Shown here: positions 1 through 8,252 of the stretch, one piece after another
Layout of the letters: each line of letters begins with the position of its first letter
Position numbering within the stretch: position 1 is the stretch's first letter
From: Fidelibacterota bacterium
GTDB lineage: Bacteria; Fidelibacterota; UBA8477
Length of the DNA stretch: 30,544 nucleotides
Assembly (NCBI GenBank): GCA_021734045.1
Contig: JAIPJR010000032.1
Coordinates: 1 to 30,544 of the forward strand
Direction: 5' to 3'
Program-made: the position numbers and the translations under genes
Notes under the pieces: generated by a model
Databases searched by the model: none
What the model was told of the DNA's origin: nothing
The model's input: only the letters and a program-made list of their open reading frames with translations

Positions 1-13
1 CCTTCTTAATTGG

Positions 14-391
14 ATGGAGGGCATACGCAGTACCGTTTTGCATGTTCAAGTCGATAAATTTTATTTAAGGGCTTATCTTCATTATATTATGGCAGTTACA
101 GCGGTACTTTTTTATCTAAGTGGGACAGTAGTGATTTTATTTCCAGAATTCGATGGCCAGAATGATTGGTCTGTGTTTTTATTCAAAGCCTCAGAATGGT
201 CTGGTACACTCCTGTCCGACCCTCCAGAAGGCCACCTGGCCTGGCTTTCAAAACAGGAGATTGCGGAAATTCCATTATGGGAGGGCGATCGCATTTTTCT
301 GCCCTGGTTAAATGAACCGGGGATTTTCTCCGCGGTTTTCTACTATAAGCAGAAACGTCTCCAGAGATACGCCGTCACCTGGCACAACTGA
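14..391 (+). pseudogene. C-terminal remnant of a NUDIX hydrolase (MutT/8-oxo-dGTPase-like)
   Basis: From about residue 38 the 125-residue reading frame resembles the C-terminal half of MutT/MTH1-like NUDIX hydrolases: a PEFDGQNDWSVFLF strand segment, then PEGHLAWLSKQEI and LWEGDRIFLPWL, the usual end of this family. The NUDIX box (G-x5-E-x7-R-E-x-x-E-E-x-G), which should lie just before the PEFDG segment and binds the metal, is missing. The preceding residues are hydrophobic and unlike the family, and the DNA there is AT-rich. The other two plus frames hit stops early and do not supply the box either. I infer a gene that lost its 5' half by rearrangement or deletion. The frame is open to base 2, so a start outside the window is possible. 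An alternative is a fused or very divergent protein. Confidence 0.6.
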
Positions 392-492
392 GATTAATGT
401 CTAAAACTAACTGATTGTAACTTGCTCACACACCGGGACTCTTATCTATGACTGAAATGATAATGTACCGTTGATGAGAGGACAGTGATTCT

Positions 493-1122
493 ATGATAAC
501 TACGGAAAATGACTTGAAACCAGTAGACCCTGAAATAAAGAAGGCCCGTACAAGCGTACCCATTCTGGATGCGCTTGCCAGACGATGGAGCACCCGTGGA
601 TTTGATCCGGAGCGACGGATTTCCACGGCGCAATTAACAGCAGTTGCGGAAGCAGCCCGATGGGCACCTTCGGCCAATAACAATCAGCCCTGGCGGTACA
701 TTTTCATCGATCGTGAAGCTGAGTCTCGTCCGGTGGCAGAGCGGGCTTTAAAACGGGGAAATATATGGGCGAAGCGAGCAAATTACCTCATCATCGCACT
801 CTATCGTGAAACCTTTGATAAACATGACAAGACCAATCCCTTAGCCGGCTTGGAATTGGGACTTTCTCTGTCGAATCTCATGAATCAGGCCACAGCAGAG
901 GGTTTGGCTGTGCATCCCATGGCCGGGTTTGAGGAAAAAGTGTTACTGGCAGGGCTGAAGGTTCCGGCAGATTATCGCATCCCGGTCATGCTGGCGTTGG
1001 GACATTATCACCCAACCCGGGATTTGAAAGATTGGCAAATTGAGAGTGAGCATAAGATACGGGAAAGAAGGCCTTTATCGGTTATGGTGAATTTCCGGGG
1101 ACAATTCAGTGATGAATTTTAG
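493..1122 (+). CDS. Nitroreductase family protein (FMN-dependent)
   Basis: This is a 209-residue protein of the nitroreductase fold. The N-terminal ARRWSTRGF segment matches the R-x-S-x-R-x-F pattern that contacts the FMN phosphate, and WAPSANNNQPWRYIF is the family's A-P-S-x-x-N-x-Q-P-W signature. The C-terminal part contains LALGHY, close to the usual IGYP-type position. Members are homodimeric cytosolic flavoproteins that use NAD(P)H to reduce nitro compounds, quinones or related acceptors; the physiological substrate cannot be read from the sequence. The ATG is preceded by a GAGAGGA Shine-Dalgarno-like stretch at a suitable distance. The gene ends only five bases from the stop of the convergent acyltransferase gene, so there is no room for a separate terminator. 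Confidence 0.9.
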   Translation: MITTENDLKPVDPEIKKARTSVPILDALARRWSTRGFDPERRISTAQLTAVAEAARWAPSANNNQPWRYIFIDREAESRPVAERALKRGNIWAKRANYLIIALYRETFDKHDKTNPLAGLELGLSLSNLMNQATAEGLAVHPMAGFEEKVLLAGLKVPADYRIPVMLALGHYHPTRDLKDWQIESEHKIRERRPLSVMVNFRGQFSDEF

Positions 1123-1127
1123 TCACT

Positions 1128-2243
1128 TCAAATGTCCCGTTCATACCAGCGGTGCGTTTTGTAATGCTTCCCCCCGGCCGCTTCAATACCCGCTTTCATG
1201 AGGTGATTATCTTCAGCAGTCCAGGCCGCCTCCGCCGCCACAATTCCCTTCTGGCGCGCCAGTTTGTATCCGTGGGCAAAAATAGCCGCCTCAAGCCCTT
1301 TATTGCGATATTCCGGAACCGTTCCAAAGATGGAAACACGCAGACGGTTAATCTTCTTTTTATACAATAACAGCTTCACCAGACTCAGTGGATCCGACTT
1401 ACCATTCACATGCTTGAATGCCAAATGCCAGTCCGGCAAACTGAGCACGAACGACGCCGGCTCGCCATTATAAAAGCCCAAAATGACAAAATCCGGATCC
1501 ACTATAGGTTTTAATTGCTTCACCATTGAGTCAATCATTTCCGGGGGCACATCAATATGATCATCCACACCGACAAACCCGCGGTTTATGATTTGTCGAA
1601 TCAATTCCGCATCCCGGCGAATGTGTTTCATATCCAGTGTACGAACCGTGACGTGGCCATTTTTCTTCAGACGTTCAGCGACAGGTATCAGTCGATCGGG
1701 GATGGTTCCATTTAACGGCAATTCAAAAGAGAGCATGTTTTTGGTACATTCATACCCCCGCTCAAGCCATAATTTCTCATAATAGGGTGGATTATAATTC
1801 ATCCCCAAATAAGGCTGACTGAAATTGTGAACCAACAAGCCCCAGTACTGATCGTTTTCCGTCAAACTGATGGGACCACGAGTGCGAGACAATCCCCGGG
1901 ACCGGAGCCAGTTCTCTCCCGCATCGAACAAGGCATTGGCCACATCGGGATCGTTCGTGGATTCAAAGAATCCGACTCCTCCCAGTTTGCCACCGTGATT
2001 TTGAGCCCGGATTTTTTCATGAATGGCCATAATCCGCCCCACCAGTTGGCCATCTTTCACCGCGATAAATCCCTGGGCGGCACCGTGGCTGTAAAATTCA
2101 TGGGAGGGCTTGAACCAGGACTTCTGTTCCATCTCCAGGATAGGCACCCAATTGGGGTCACCAGCATAAAGCCGGTAGGGGACATCAATAAACTGGCGGA
2201 TTTCCCGCCGGGACTGGACCGGAATGATTGTAATACCGCTCAT
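1128..2243 (-). CDS. GNAT-like N-acetyltransferase domain protein
   Basis: A 371-residue soluble protein of a widespread bacterial family annotated as GNAT-fold acyltransferase or YghO-like. The N-terminal half carries DVPYRLYAGDPNWVP and the segment GFIAVKDGQLVGRIMAI, a strand pair with the VGRI turn typical of GNAT proteins. The middle holds RGPISLTENDQYWGLLV and YNPPYYEKLWLERGYE, characteristic of this family. The C-terminal part has a second GNAT-like core (ISIFGTVPEYRNKGLEAAIF has the acetyl-CoA-binding R-N-K-G-like turn). The acceptor substrate is unknown. It faces the nitroreductase tail to tail and is divergent from the TonB receptor gene, with 126 bases between them. The start follows an AAGGTGAAAAG purine-rich stretch on the minus strand. 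Function beyond the fold is not assigned. Confidence 0.75.
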   Translation of the reverse strand: MSGITIIPVQSRREIRQFIDVPYRLYAGDPNWVPILEMEQKSWFKPSHEFYSHGAAQGFIAVKDGQLVGRIMAIHEKIRAQNHGGKLGGVGFFESTNDPDVANALFDAGENWLRSRGLSRTRGPISLTENDQYWGLLVHNFSQPYLGMNYNPPYYEKLWLERGYECTKNMLSFELPLNGTIPDRLIPVAERLKKNGHVTVRTLDMKHIRRDAELIRQIINRGFVGVDDHIDVPPEMIDSMVKQLKPIVDPDFVILGFYNGEPASFVLSLPDWHLAFKHVNGKSDPLSLVKLLLYKKKINRLRVSIFGTVPEYRNKGLEAAIFAHGYKLARQKGIVAAEAAWTAEDNHLMKAGIEAAGGKHYKTHRWYERDI

Positions 2244-2369
2244 ATCTTTTCACCTTCTGATGCTGTAAATTAAACACTATGAGAAAAGATGGAAGTGAAT
2301 TGACTGGAACACGGATTTAATGATTTTCGTAGAAGCGCTGATGCTGAAGAGCCGGAAAGGAAAAAATAA

Positions 2370-4550
2370 GTGAGAAACAGAGTTAAATTGCGCGTAATAA
2401 TCACCGGGATACTCATACTTAGCAGTTCAGCCTGGGGACAGATTACTTCGATTTCCGGAACGATCCGGGATGCCCGCACGCAGGAGCCTCTGCCGTTCGC
2501 AAACCTGGTTATCATGGGAACCCGCCTGGGCGCCAGTTCCAATATTGATGGCTATTTTTACCTGGGAAATATGAAGCGGGATTCGCTGGATGTGGTGGTG
2601 AGCTACATCGGCTACCAAACATATCGCACGCGACTCTATTTCAGGGGTGAACCCCATGAGGTTTTACGTATTTACCTACGTCCAAAAACCATCGGCCTTC
2701 AGGAAGTACTGGTGGAAGATTCGTTGCTCCTGCAAGCGCGTCCGGAGCCGGGGTTAAAAGAGACACCGCCGGTGGATTCCCTGATCCGGTTGCTTCCGGA
2801 CACCCTCCCCATTGTGGCTGGCTACACCGTTAATCTGAATCCTCCCCGCAAGTGGCTCCGTACAACCCACGACTATATTGGGTATTCACTGGATGAGGTA
2901 CCCGTTTACAATACACGCCATCTTTATGGCATTTTCCAGCCCTTCAATCTGGATGCGACCAAATATATTCAACATTATGTCCTGGGCGGCAGCGCCAATC
3001 AGGGTTTCACCAACAGTAATTTCACCAATCTGGTTTTTAATGAAGGTAATCGCAGCGGATTCCAGGCTCAGGGAAAATTGGGTATGCTGGAGAGTAATCT
3101 CACCACATCCGGTCCCCATCCACTGGGAGGATCCTGGTATGTGAGTGGTCGGCGAGTTGATTTTGACAGCATTTATTCCCGGATGAATTTCCCCACGAGT
3201 AATTTGTTGGCGACCACAACACCCGACTATTATTTCTATGAGTTGAATGGCAAAGTCACCTTCGATTTTTCCGATAACAGCACCGCCTCGTTCAGCTTCC
3301 TCACCTCCCACGATAAATTACACTGGTATGGTGATGCGGATTCGGTTTACGCCCAGTCGTTTTGGGATGATGGTGTGTGGACTGCCCGGGCACAGCACCG
3401 TTTTTCGCACCAACTGGCTGTTCACGGGAGTCTCTACCGAACCCGGTACTACAGTTACCTGCGAGGGAATTCGGTGCCCCTCTGGAATAACCAATCCCTC
3501 ACCAATGCCCTGGCCAATGAATTGGTTACCTATGGTGGTTATGTGGAAGGAGAATACTTTACAGCAAAAAATAACACGATTACGGCTGGCTTACACACCC
3601 AGCTACTCTCCCCCACATTGAACTACGCTGATTCCAGCCAGGCGAATACCGACCGAACCACGCTTATGGTCACCTACGCCAGCTATCGCCACGCATTACC
3701 CTGGCATCTGGCAGCTGAAGCCGGACTGAGAGCAACTTTGAACACCAGGTTATCCCAAATGTTTTGGGATCCGCGCTTGCAGGTGATCTGGCAACCCAGT
3801 AATGTGTACGCCTTCAATGCCCATATTGGTAAATACTCCGGCATGCTGGCTGAAATTTCACTTCCCACGACCATTGAACAACCTATCCTGGATATCATTC
3901 TACCATACGATAAGAGTATCGCTCCCGGGGCAGATTGGCTGATAGGATTAGGCACCAACTGGACACCGCTGGTGGGCTATGAACTGCAGGCGAATTTGTT
4001 CTATACCATTCTGGACCATCCCACGACGGTAGATGCAGTGTGGACTGAAAATGTGGCCACGCTGGATAATTGGCTGCAGGAATTAAAATCCGGGCGACGA
4101 TACGGATTGGATATTGTGATGGAACGGCGCCTGCGGACACTCAGCAGCATAATTCACTATCAGTTGGGACAGGAATACTGGACAGATAATGCGGATTTTG
4201 AATTCAAAGCACCGGCCAGCCGGACCCATCGTCTGTCTATGGAAGTTGAGGGAGATATTTCGGAAAAAGCCGGGTATTCGGTGGGCTATAAACTGGCCTC
4301 CGGGAAACCCTACCTGGATGCAGGGAATCAGGAACAAACCGGGGATATTTACAACCGGCTGGATGCGACGCTGTATCGCGATTTCCAATTAAAAGGAATC
4401 ACCGGTCGGGTAACACTGGCTATTTATAATATCACCAATTCAAAATCCGATGCAGTATCGCCGGCAGCACGGGTACTCACCTCCCAGGAAGACCGGGAGT
4501 TCGCCCTACTGCCTTTCCTACCGACGGTTAATTTCTATTTTCAATTTTAG
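2370..4550 (+). CDS. TonB-dependent receptor with carboxypeptidase-like N-terminal domain
   Basis: A 726-residue outer-membrane protein. Residues 1-24 form a signal peptide ending in SAWGQ. Residues 26-105 are a carboxypeptidase-D regulatory-like beta-sandwich (SGTIRDARTQEPLPFANL, SNIDGYFYLGNM, VVSYIGYQTY) as in SusC-like and FCB-group receptors. A plug-like region follows (EVPVYNTRHLYGIFQPFN, about residues 175-240), then a long run of alternating beta strands to a terminal phenylalanine (VNFYFQF), the BamA recognition feature of barrels. The barrel is shorter than that of SusC proteins and no SusD neighbour is present, so the cargo is unknown. The start is GTG, chosen because a GGAAAGGA ribosome site lies about nine bases upstream and it gives a full signal peptide. 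Two hairpins follow the gene. Confidence 0.88.
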   Translation: MRNRVKLRVIITGILILSSSAWGQITSISGTIRDARTQEPLPFANLVIMGTRLGASSNIDGYFYLGNMKRDSLDVVVSYIGYQTYRTRLYFRGEPHEVLRIYLRPKTIGLQEVLVEDSLLLQARPEPGLKETPPVDSLIRLLPDTLPIVAGYTVNLNPPRKWLRTTHDYIGYSLDEVPVYNTRHLYGIFQPFNLDATKYIQHYVLGGSANQGFTNSNFTNLVFNEGNRSGFQAQGKLGMLESNLTTSGPHPLGGSWYVSGRRVDFDSIYSRMNFPTSNLLATTTPDYYFYELNGKVTFDFSDNSTASFSFLTSHDKLHWYGDADSVYAQSFWDDGVWTARAQHRFSHQLAVHGSLYRTRYYSYLRGNSVPLWNNQSLTNALANELVTYGGYVEGEYFTAKNNTITAGLHTQLLSPTLNYADSSQANTDRTTLMVTYASYRHALPWHLAAEAGLRATLNTRLSQMFWDPRLQVIWQPSNVYAFNAHIGKYSGMLAEISLPTTIEQPILDIILPYDKSIAPGADWLIGLGTNWTPLVGYELQANLFYTILDHPTTVDAVWTENVATLDNWLQELKSGRRYGLDIVMERRLRTLSSIIHYQLGQEYWTDNADFEFKAPASRTHRLSMEVEGDISEKAGYSVGYKLASGKPYLDAGNQEQTGDIYNRLDATLYRDFQLKGITGRVTLAIYNITNSKSDAVSPAARVLTSQEDREFALLPFLPTVNFYFQF

Positions 4551-4602
4551 GAGAACCGTAAGCGGACCTGAGTCACAAGCAGACAAATAATTGGGATTAA
4601 AT

Positions 4603-4634
4603 AGAAAGCGCTCCGGATTAAGGGAGCGCTTTCT
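4603..4634. terminator. Perfect 12-bp hairpin after the TonB receptor gene
   Basis: The arm AGAAAGCGCTCC at 4603-4614 is matched exactly by its complement at 4623-4634, with an eight-base loop. It lies 52 bases after the receptor stop and before the end of the convergent minus-strand unit. Neither side has a long T tract (the plus side ends in TTTCT), so it may act as a terminator, a 3' end stabiliser, or both. Confidence 0.5.
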
Positions 4635-4642
4635 GATCAATG

Positions 4643-4685
4643 AGCAAAGAGGAGGGGCCCTGTGAGGTTGGGTCCCCTCTTTGCT
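4643..4685. terminator. Second, imperfect GC-rich hairpin between convergent genes
   Basis: AGCAAAGAGG at 4643-4652 pairs with CCTCTTTGCT at 4676-4685, and GGG/CCC runs inside extend the stem with small bulges. It sits eight bases after the first hairpin and 44 bases before the stop of the minus-strand secreted protein gene. With short T/A-rich ends on both sides it is a plausible bidirectional terminator. Confidence 0.5.
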
Positions 4686-4729
4686 TATGTGGGTTGTATA
4701 GAGGCCCTTGTCAAAAAGTCACGCACCAA

Positions 4730-5587
4730 CTAATCAAACTCGTCAAATCGAACCTTGTACGTGACGTAGGATATGTTACGCGAATCTACGCCGGAAGGCA
4801 AGAGAACTTCGAGGTAGAATGAACCTTTCTGATTGGGTGATAATGCGGACTCACTCACGACACCGCTGAGATAGGACACCTGCTCACCGGAAATGAAGGT
4901 AGAATCCTGAGCGATGATGTTGGTTTTACTATCATGCAGACGAAAAACAACCCGTACAAAATCCGCCCGGCGTAACCCCTTATTAATGACCTGCCCGGTA
5001 TAAGCCCGCTTTTCCGGATAATTCCGCTCTTCATAACCACCATTCAATTCCACCAGAGCGTGGGGTTTTTCCTGGGCACTCACACCTTTAATAGTGGTAC
5101 GATCTAACGTCAACTGTCCGATAGGTGTCTGTACAATAATCCGGTCTAAGTTCTCCGCAATAATCTTTCCCACCACTACAGTTCCGTTTTGGAGGGTAAT
5201 TTCACTAACCTCATCCGGCCCCTGTGTTAAACGCTTGATCTCTCGCCTTAGCCGGTTGATGGAGGTCTGATTCTCTACCTTATCCAACCGTAGATTAAGC
5301 GCGTCCACCTTGCGCTGCATCTCGTCAATCTTATCCTGCAAACCCGCCGCATCTCCGGCATAGCTGGGTTCGAAAAACTGTTTCAAATCGCTGCCGGACT
5401 GAGATTGAGCTTTCGCCGGAGTTTCCTGAGTCTTAGAATCGGTGACAAGGGAATCCAGCTTGCGTAAGGTTTGTTCATCAGCTTGTTGACCATGGAGCGT
5501 TACCGCCAGGGTAAATACGAGATTGACTGACAGTAGAGTTATTGTCGTAGCAGGTTTACGATTTCGTCGGGTAGTTGAGGATTTCAT
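4730..5587 (-). CDS. Secreted coiled-coil protein with FxLYD-like C-terminal domain, function unknown
   Basis: A 285-residue protein. Residues 1-34 form a basic then hydrophobic signal peptide. Residues 35-80 are polar and low in structure. Residues 82-121 form a heptad-patterned coiled coil (LQDKIDEMQRKVDALNLRLD). Residues 128-169 are a small beta module (LQNGTVVVGKIIAE, IIVQTPIGQLTL) like the SH3/Sm-like domains found in periplasmic FCB proteins. Residues 178-283 resemble an FxLYD/DUF3426-type immunoglobulin-like domain (GQVINKGLRRADFVRVVFRLHD). A periplasmic or surface scaffold role is an inference. Its ATG overlaps the upstream lipoprotein stop by four bases (ATGA), which implies translational coupling and a shared function with that gene. 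Confidence 0.7.
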   Translation of the reverse strand: MKSSTTRRNRKPATTITLLSVNLVFTLAVTLHGQQADEQTLRKLDSLVTDSKTQETPAKAQSQSGSDLKQFFEPSYAGDAAGLQDKIDEMQRKVDALNLRLDKVENQTSINRLRREIKRLTQGPDEVSEITLQNGTVVVGKIIAENLDRIIVQTPIGQLTLDRTTIKGVSAQEKPHALVELNGGYEERNYPEKRAYTGQVINKGLRRADFVRVVFRLHDSKTNIIAQDSTFISGEQVSYLSGVVSESALSPNQKGSFYLEVLLPSGVDSRNISYVTYKVRFDEFD

Positions 5588-6681
5588 TCTGCAGCCGCCT
5601 TTCGCTGTGCAACTAACGCAGTCTGCTGTAACTGATCTTTCAAAAGCGGCAATTCAACGGCATCCACAATAGCCTTAACCTCCGGATAGTACACAAAATT
5701 TTCCGGATTCTCCAACATCCCAATCAAGGTTTCAGCCACCCCCTGCTCCGGATAATTGGTCAGCCCCACTAAAGCTTGTTTACGAATCCGGATTGGAAAG
5801 ATATCGTCGGTAGCGACGGCAACCAGGACCGGTTTTATCGCCGGATCATTATAGCGCTGTAATGACCGTGTAATGGCATCCACCATGGTGAAATAGGCCG
5901 CCTGCTCACTATGCAATGCCTCCACCAGCGCCAGAATGACCTGTCCGTTCTTTAATTCATCGGTGGCAGAGAGGGCAAAATCACGAATCTGCGTCTGGCT
6001 CGCAGGGTCTTGTAGCAATTGGGCCAGCAATTTCCCGATTGCCGGGTCATTTTTCCGCCCCAATAGCGTTATGGCCTTGTTGCGAACATCCAATGGTACC
6101 CGTTTATCGGAGGCAAGGGCCATGAGGACGGGCACCACCCGTTCATCATCCAGTTTTCCCAAAACACGCGTCATGGTGGCTTCAAAGGCTTTAAAGTCAT
6201 TTTCAGAGTGGGTGTACAATGCCAGGAGGCTGGCCACACTCCGGTCATCCGCCTGCTCCTCGATCACCCGCAGCATGATGTCCCGCTCGTCCATATAATA
6301 CTGACGGGTCTTTTCCAGCGCTTTGATGGCTGTTGCCACATTTTTCTGGCCTGGATTATCGGCTAATCCCTGGACAGCGGCCATGAAGAGGTCGTGATCC
6401 TTCAAACTGCCTTCTTCCAATGCTTTACGAATAGCGATAAGACCATTGGGATCCGCACTGTTAACGATGGATTTTAAAGCTTGTAGCCGGGCTTCTTTTC
6501 CCACGGCAGGGTCCTCAAAAATCTGGACTAAATTCACCATCGCCTTTTTATTGCCATCCCGGTAGCGATCGTACATCTGGTTCACACCTTCCACCGTCGC
6601 AGTTGGTGCACTGCTACAGGAGAAAATGAAAATGGCGACAAACCCCCCAATCACGACTCCCCGAAACAATCTGCTGCCCAT
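5584..6681 (-). CDS. HEAT-repeat lipoprotein
   Basis: The protein has about 365 residues when started at the ATG at 6681. That start is preferred over the longer frame (6768) because GGAAGGA lies directly upstream and it places a lipoprotein signal at the N terminus: a basic start, a hydrophobic stretch, then IFSCSS with the lipid-attachment cysteine at residue 22. The rest is a run of helical pairs of about 30-40 residues, typical of HEAT/PBS-lyase-like repeats (KEARLQALKSIVNSADPNGLIAIRKAL, cut here for brevity; DERVVPVLMALASD; LDVRNKAITLLG). Such repeats usually mediate protein contacts. It is transcribed after lpxH and overlaps the next gene by four bases. Its partner is probably the coiled-coil protein encoded next. 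Confidence 0.8.
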   Translation of the reverse strand: MGSRLFRGVVIGGFVAIFIFSCSSAPTATVEGVNQMYDRYRDGNKKAMVNLVQIFEDPAVGKEARLQALKSIVNSADPNGLIAIRKALEEGSLKDHDLFMAAVQGLADNPGQKNVATAIKALEKTRQYYMDERDIMLRVIEEQADDRSVASLLALYTHSENDFKAFEATMTRVLGKLDDERVVPVLMALASDKRVPLDVRNKAITLLGRKNDPAIGKLLAQLLQDPASQTQIRDFALSATDELKNGQVILALVEALHSEQAAYFTMVDAITRSLQRYNDPAIKPVLVAVATDDIFPIRIRKQALVGLTNYPEQGVAETLIGMLENPENFVYYPEVKAIVDAVELPLLKDQLQQTALVAQRKAAAE

Positions 6682-6776
6682 ATGAATCCTTCCGATTTTC
6701 CCTGTTGCATTGACAGAGAAATTGCGGTTCAAAGGTTTAAAAGCTTTTTTGAGTTTATCCATTTTCAAGTTTCAAG

Positions 6777-7538
6777 TCAAGGTAATTCCCTTTGTGGCAA
6801 GGACTTAACCGGCCATTGCTTAAGTAACAGATTCGCTCCGTCATAATAACCGAAGGAAAAATGGTCCAACCAGTCTCCGATGGTGAGAAAGGCCTTCTCC
6901 CCGATGTGCTCAATTCTCGGCCAATGGACATGCCCGGTGACAAAGAAATCAGCCCCTTCTGCGAAGATTTGCTGCGCATACACTATATTTTCCTGCACCC
7001 GGTTCTCTAATACAGCCTCCGTTTCAGCATTCAGCGTACGGGATTGATAGGAAACAAACTTTGCCAACCAATGCCCCACATCCGGATGCAACCAGCGAAA
7101 GGCAGCGATGAGAACAGGATGACGCAGAAATCTACGGAGCAGCCGGTACCCCCGATCATCTTTCGCCAGACCGTCACCATGGATCAAATGCCAGCGCTTC
7201 CCGCCAAAATCCAGCATCACCGGTCTCAGGTGAACCTGAATGCCTAAGTCGGTGGTAAGAAATTTTCCCAGCCAATAATCATGGTTCCCGGCTACATAAT
7301 GAATCGTCACACCGTGCTTGCGCAATTCAGCCAACTTCATAAAGACATCGAAATAGCCGGCGGTAATGACATGACGATATTCAAAATAGAAATCGAACCA
7401 GTCACCCACGATAAACAAGGTGGCCTGTTCAGCTTTAATCTGGTCTAATAACCCGAAAAGCTCCTGCCGGCGCAGAGCTTCCGTTTCATCCACATGGAAT
7501 TTTAAATGGACATCGGAAAGAAAATAGGCGGTTTCCAT
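6777..7538 (-). CDS. lpxH: UDP-2,3-diacylglucosamine hydrolase-type metallophosphoesterase
   Basis: A 253-residue calcineurin-like metallophosphoesterase. All five metal-binding blocks are visible: SDVHL (D9, H11), GDWFDFY (D46), GNHDYW (N85, H86, D87), HGDG (H120) and TGHVHWPR (H203, H205). The GDWFDFYFEY segment and the HGDGLAKDDRGYRLLRRFLR region are typical of LpxH and its relatives, which hydrolyse UDP-2,3-diacylglucosamine to lipid X at the cytoplasmic face in lipid A synthesis. This is the form seen in FCB bacteria, where LpxH-like proteins are of this length. It is the first gene of a three-gene minus-strand unit. No strong ribosome site precedes the ATG, but the SDVHL block starts at the usual distance, so the start is likely right. 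LpxG or another phosphoesterase is a less likely alternative. Confidence 0.82.
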   Translation of the reverse strand: METAYFLSDVHLKFHVDETEALRRQELFGLLDQIKAEQATLFIVGDWFDFYFEYRHVITAGYFDVFMKLAELRKHGVTIHYVAGNHDYWLGKFLTTDLGIQVHLRPVMLDFGGKRWHLIHGDGLAKDDRGYRLLRRFLRHPVLIAAFRWLHPDVGHWLAKFVSYQSRTLNAETEAVLENRVQENIVYAQQIFAEGADFFVTGHVHWPRIEHIGEKAFLTIGDWLDHFSFGYYDGANLLLKQWPVKSLPQRELP

Positions 7539-7633
7539 AAGCGGATTAAACTAACTGCATACGCTTACCGGCGCCATGCCAAAATGGTTGGTTTCAGGGC
7601 GCGCTTCTCAGTGCATTTCTGCTTTTAATTCGG

Positions 7634-7662
7634 TTGACAACTCATGGATGAATGGTTAAAAT
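7634..7662 (+). promoter_or_regulatory. Sigma-70-type promoter of the BMC shell gene
   Basis: TTGACA at 7634-7639 is a perfect -35 box, followed after exactly 17 bases by TAAAAT at 7657-7662, a five-of-six match to the -10 consensus. Transcription would start near 7669, giving a leader of about 45 bases before the GTG start of the shell protein. Confidence 0.72.
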
Positions 7663-7714
7663 CACCTTCACAATGATGGTATTAGGATAAAATTCGAAGG
7701 ACTGGAGGAACGAA

Positions 7715-8038
7715 GTGGCTACGTCATTAGATGCGCTGGGAATGGTAGAAACCCGTGGATTGGTCGGGTCGATTGAAGCAGCTGATGCCATGGTTAAAGC
7801 TGCCAATGTTCGCCTTATTGGTAAAGAACATGTTGGAGGTGGTTTTGTCACGGTGATGGTACGTGGTGATGTAGGTGCTGTAAAAGCTGCAACCGATGCT
7901 GGTGCTGCCGCTGCCGAGAAGGTTGGCGAATTGGTTTCGGTGCATGTGATTCCCCGGCCCCATACCGAAGTGGAGACCATTTTACCTGGTGGTGGAGGCG
8001 GTTCCGGCTCAAAAACCGCAGCCAAACCTGTAAAATAA
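7715..8038 (+). CDS. Bacterial microcompartment hexameric shell protein (BMC-H, PduA/EutM type)
   Basis: A 107-residue single-BMC-domain protein that should form flat hexamers tiling a microcompartment facet. Residues 6-91 align by eye with PduA/EutM/Ccm[21 protein letters not shown], then [20 protein letters not shown] and [12 protein letters not shown]. The pore loop that is typically G-S-G in PduA/EutM is here GGGF (residues 41-44), after KEHV. The C terminus adds a glycine-rich tail (residues 92-99) and a lysine/alanine end, longer than in minimal CcmK-like proteins. The GTG start is supported by GGAGG at 7704-7708. The gene has its own promoter and terminator and no neighbouring vertex protein, signature enzyme or regulator. 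It may complement a compartment operon elsewhere in the genome. Confidence 0.95.
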   Translation: MATSLDALGMVETRGLVGSIEAADAMVKAANVRLIGKEHVGGGFVTVMVRGDVGAVKAATDAGAAAAEKVGELVSVHVIPRPHTEVETILPGGGGGSGSKTAAKPVK

Positions 8039-8063
8039 TTTCAACCAAAGAAATTATGCATTC

Positions 8064-8094
8064 ACAGCCCCTGTCATCAGGGGCTGTTTATTTT
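8064..8094 (+). terminator. Rho-independent terminator of the BMC gene
   Basis: ACAGCCCCTG (8064-8073) and CAGGGGCTGT (8078-8087) form a perfect 10-bp stem with a TCAT loop, followed by TTATTTT. It lies 26 bases after the shell-protein stop codon. Confidence 0.9.
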
Positions 8095-8180
8095 ACCAGA
8101 CACAGCGAAACCGGGAACAAATTCGCCGGTTATTCGATTTCAAATGCGGTCAGGCCATGCGGGGGTATAGAGTCAATAAA

Positions 8181-8209
8181 TTGACAATCAAGAGGCCCGG
8201 CGTTATTTT
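8181..8209 (+). promoter_or_regulatory. Candidate sigma-70 promoter for the envelope gene run
   Basis: TTGACA at 8181-8186, a perfect -35 box, is followed after 17 bases by TATTTT at 8204-8209, a four-of-six -10 match. It lies between the BMC terminator and the start at 8253, giving a leader of about 35 bases. It is likely the main promoter for the plus-strand run that begins there. Confidence 0.55.
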
Positions 8210-8252
8210 CATCCTGAAGCAATCAAACCAATGATACTCAAAGATCGTAACC

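Noticed and set aside
1827-2273. 148-residue plus-strand frame antisense to the acyltransferase gene
   Set aside because: Antisense shadow of a recognised gene, no ribosome site or family match.
6682-6768. 29-residue N-terminal extension of the HEAT lipoprotein
   Set aside because: It would bury the lipoprotein signal; the downstream ATG has a good ribosome site and gives a proper lipobox.
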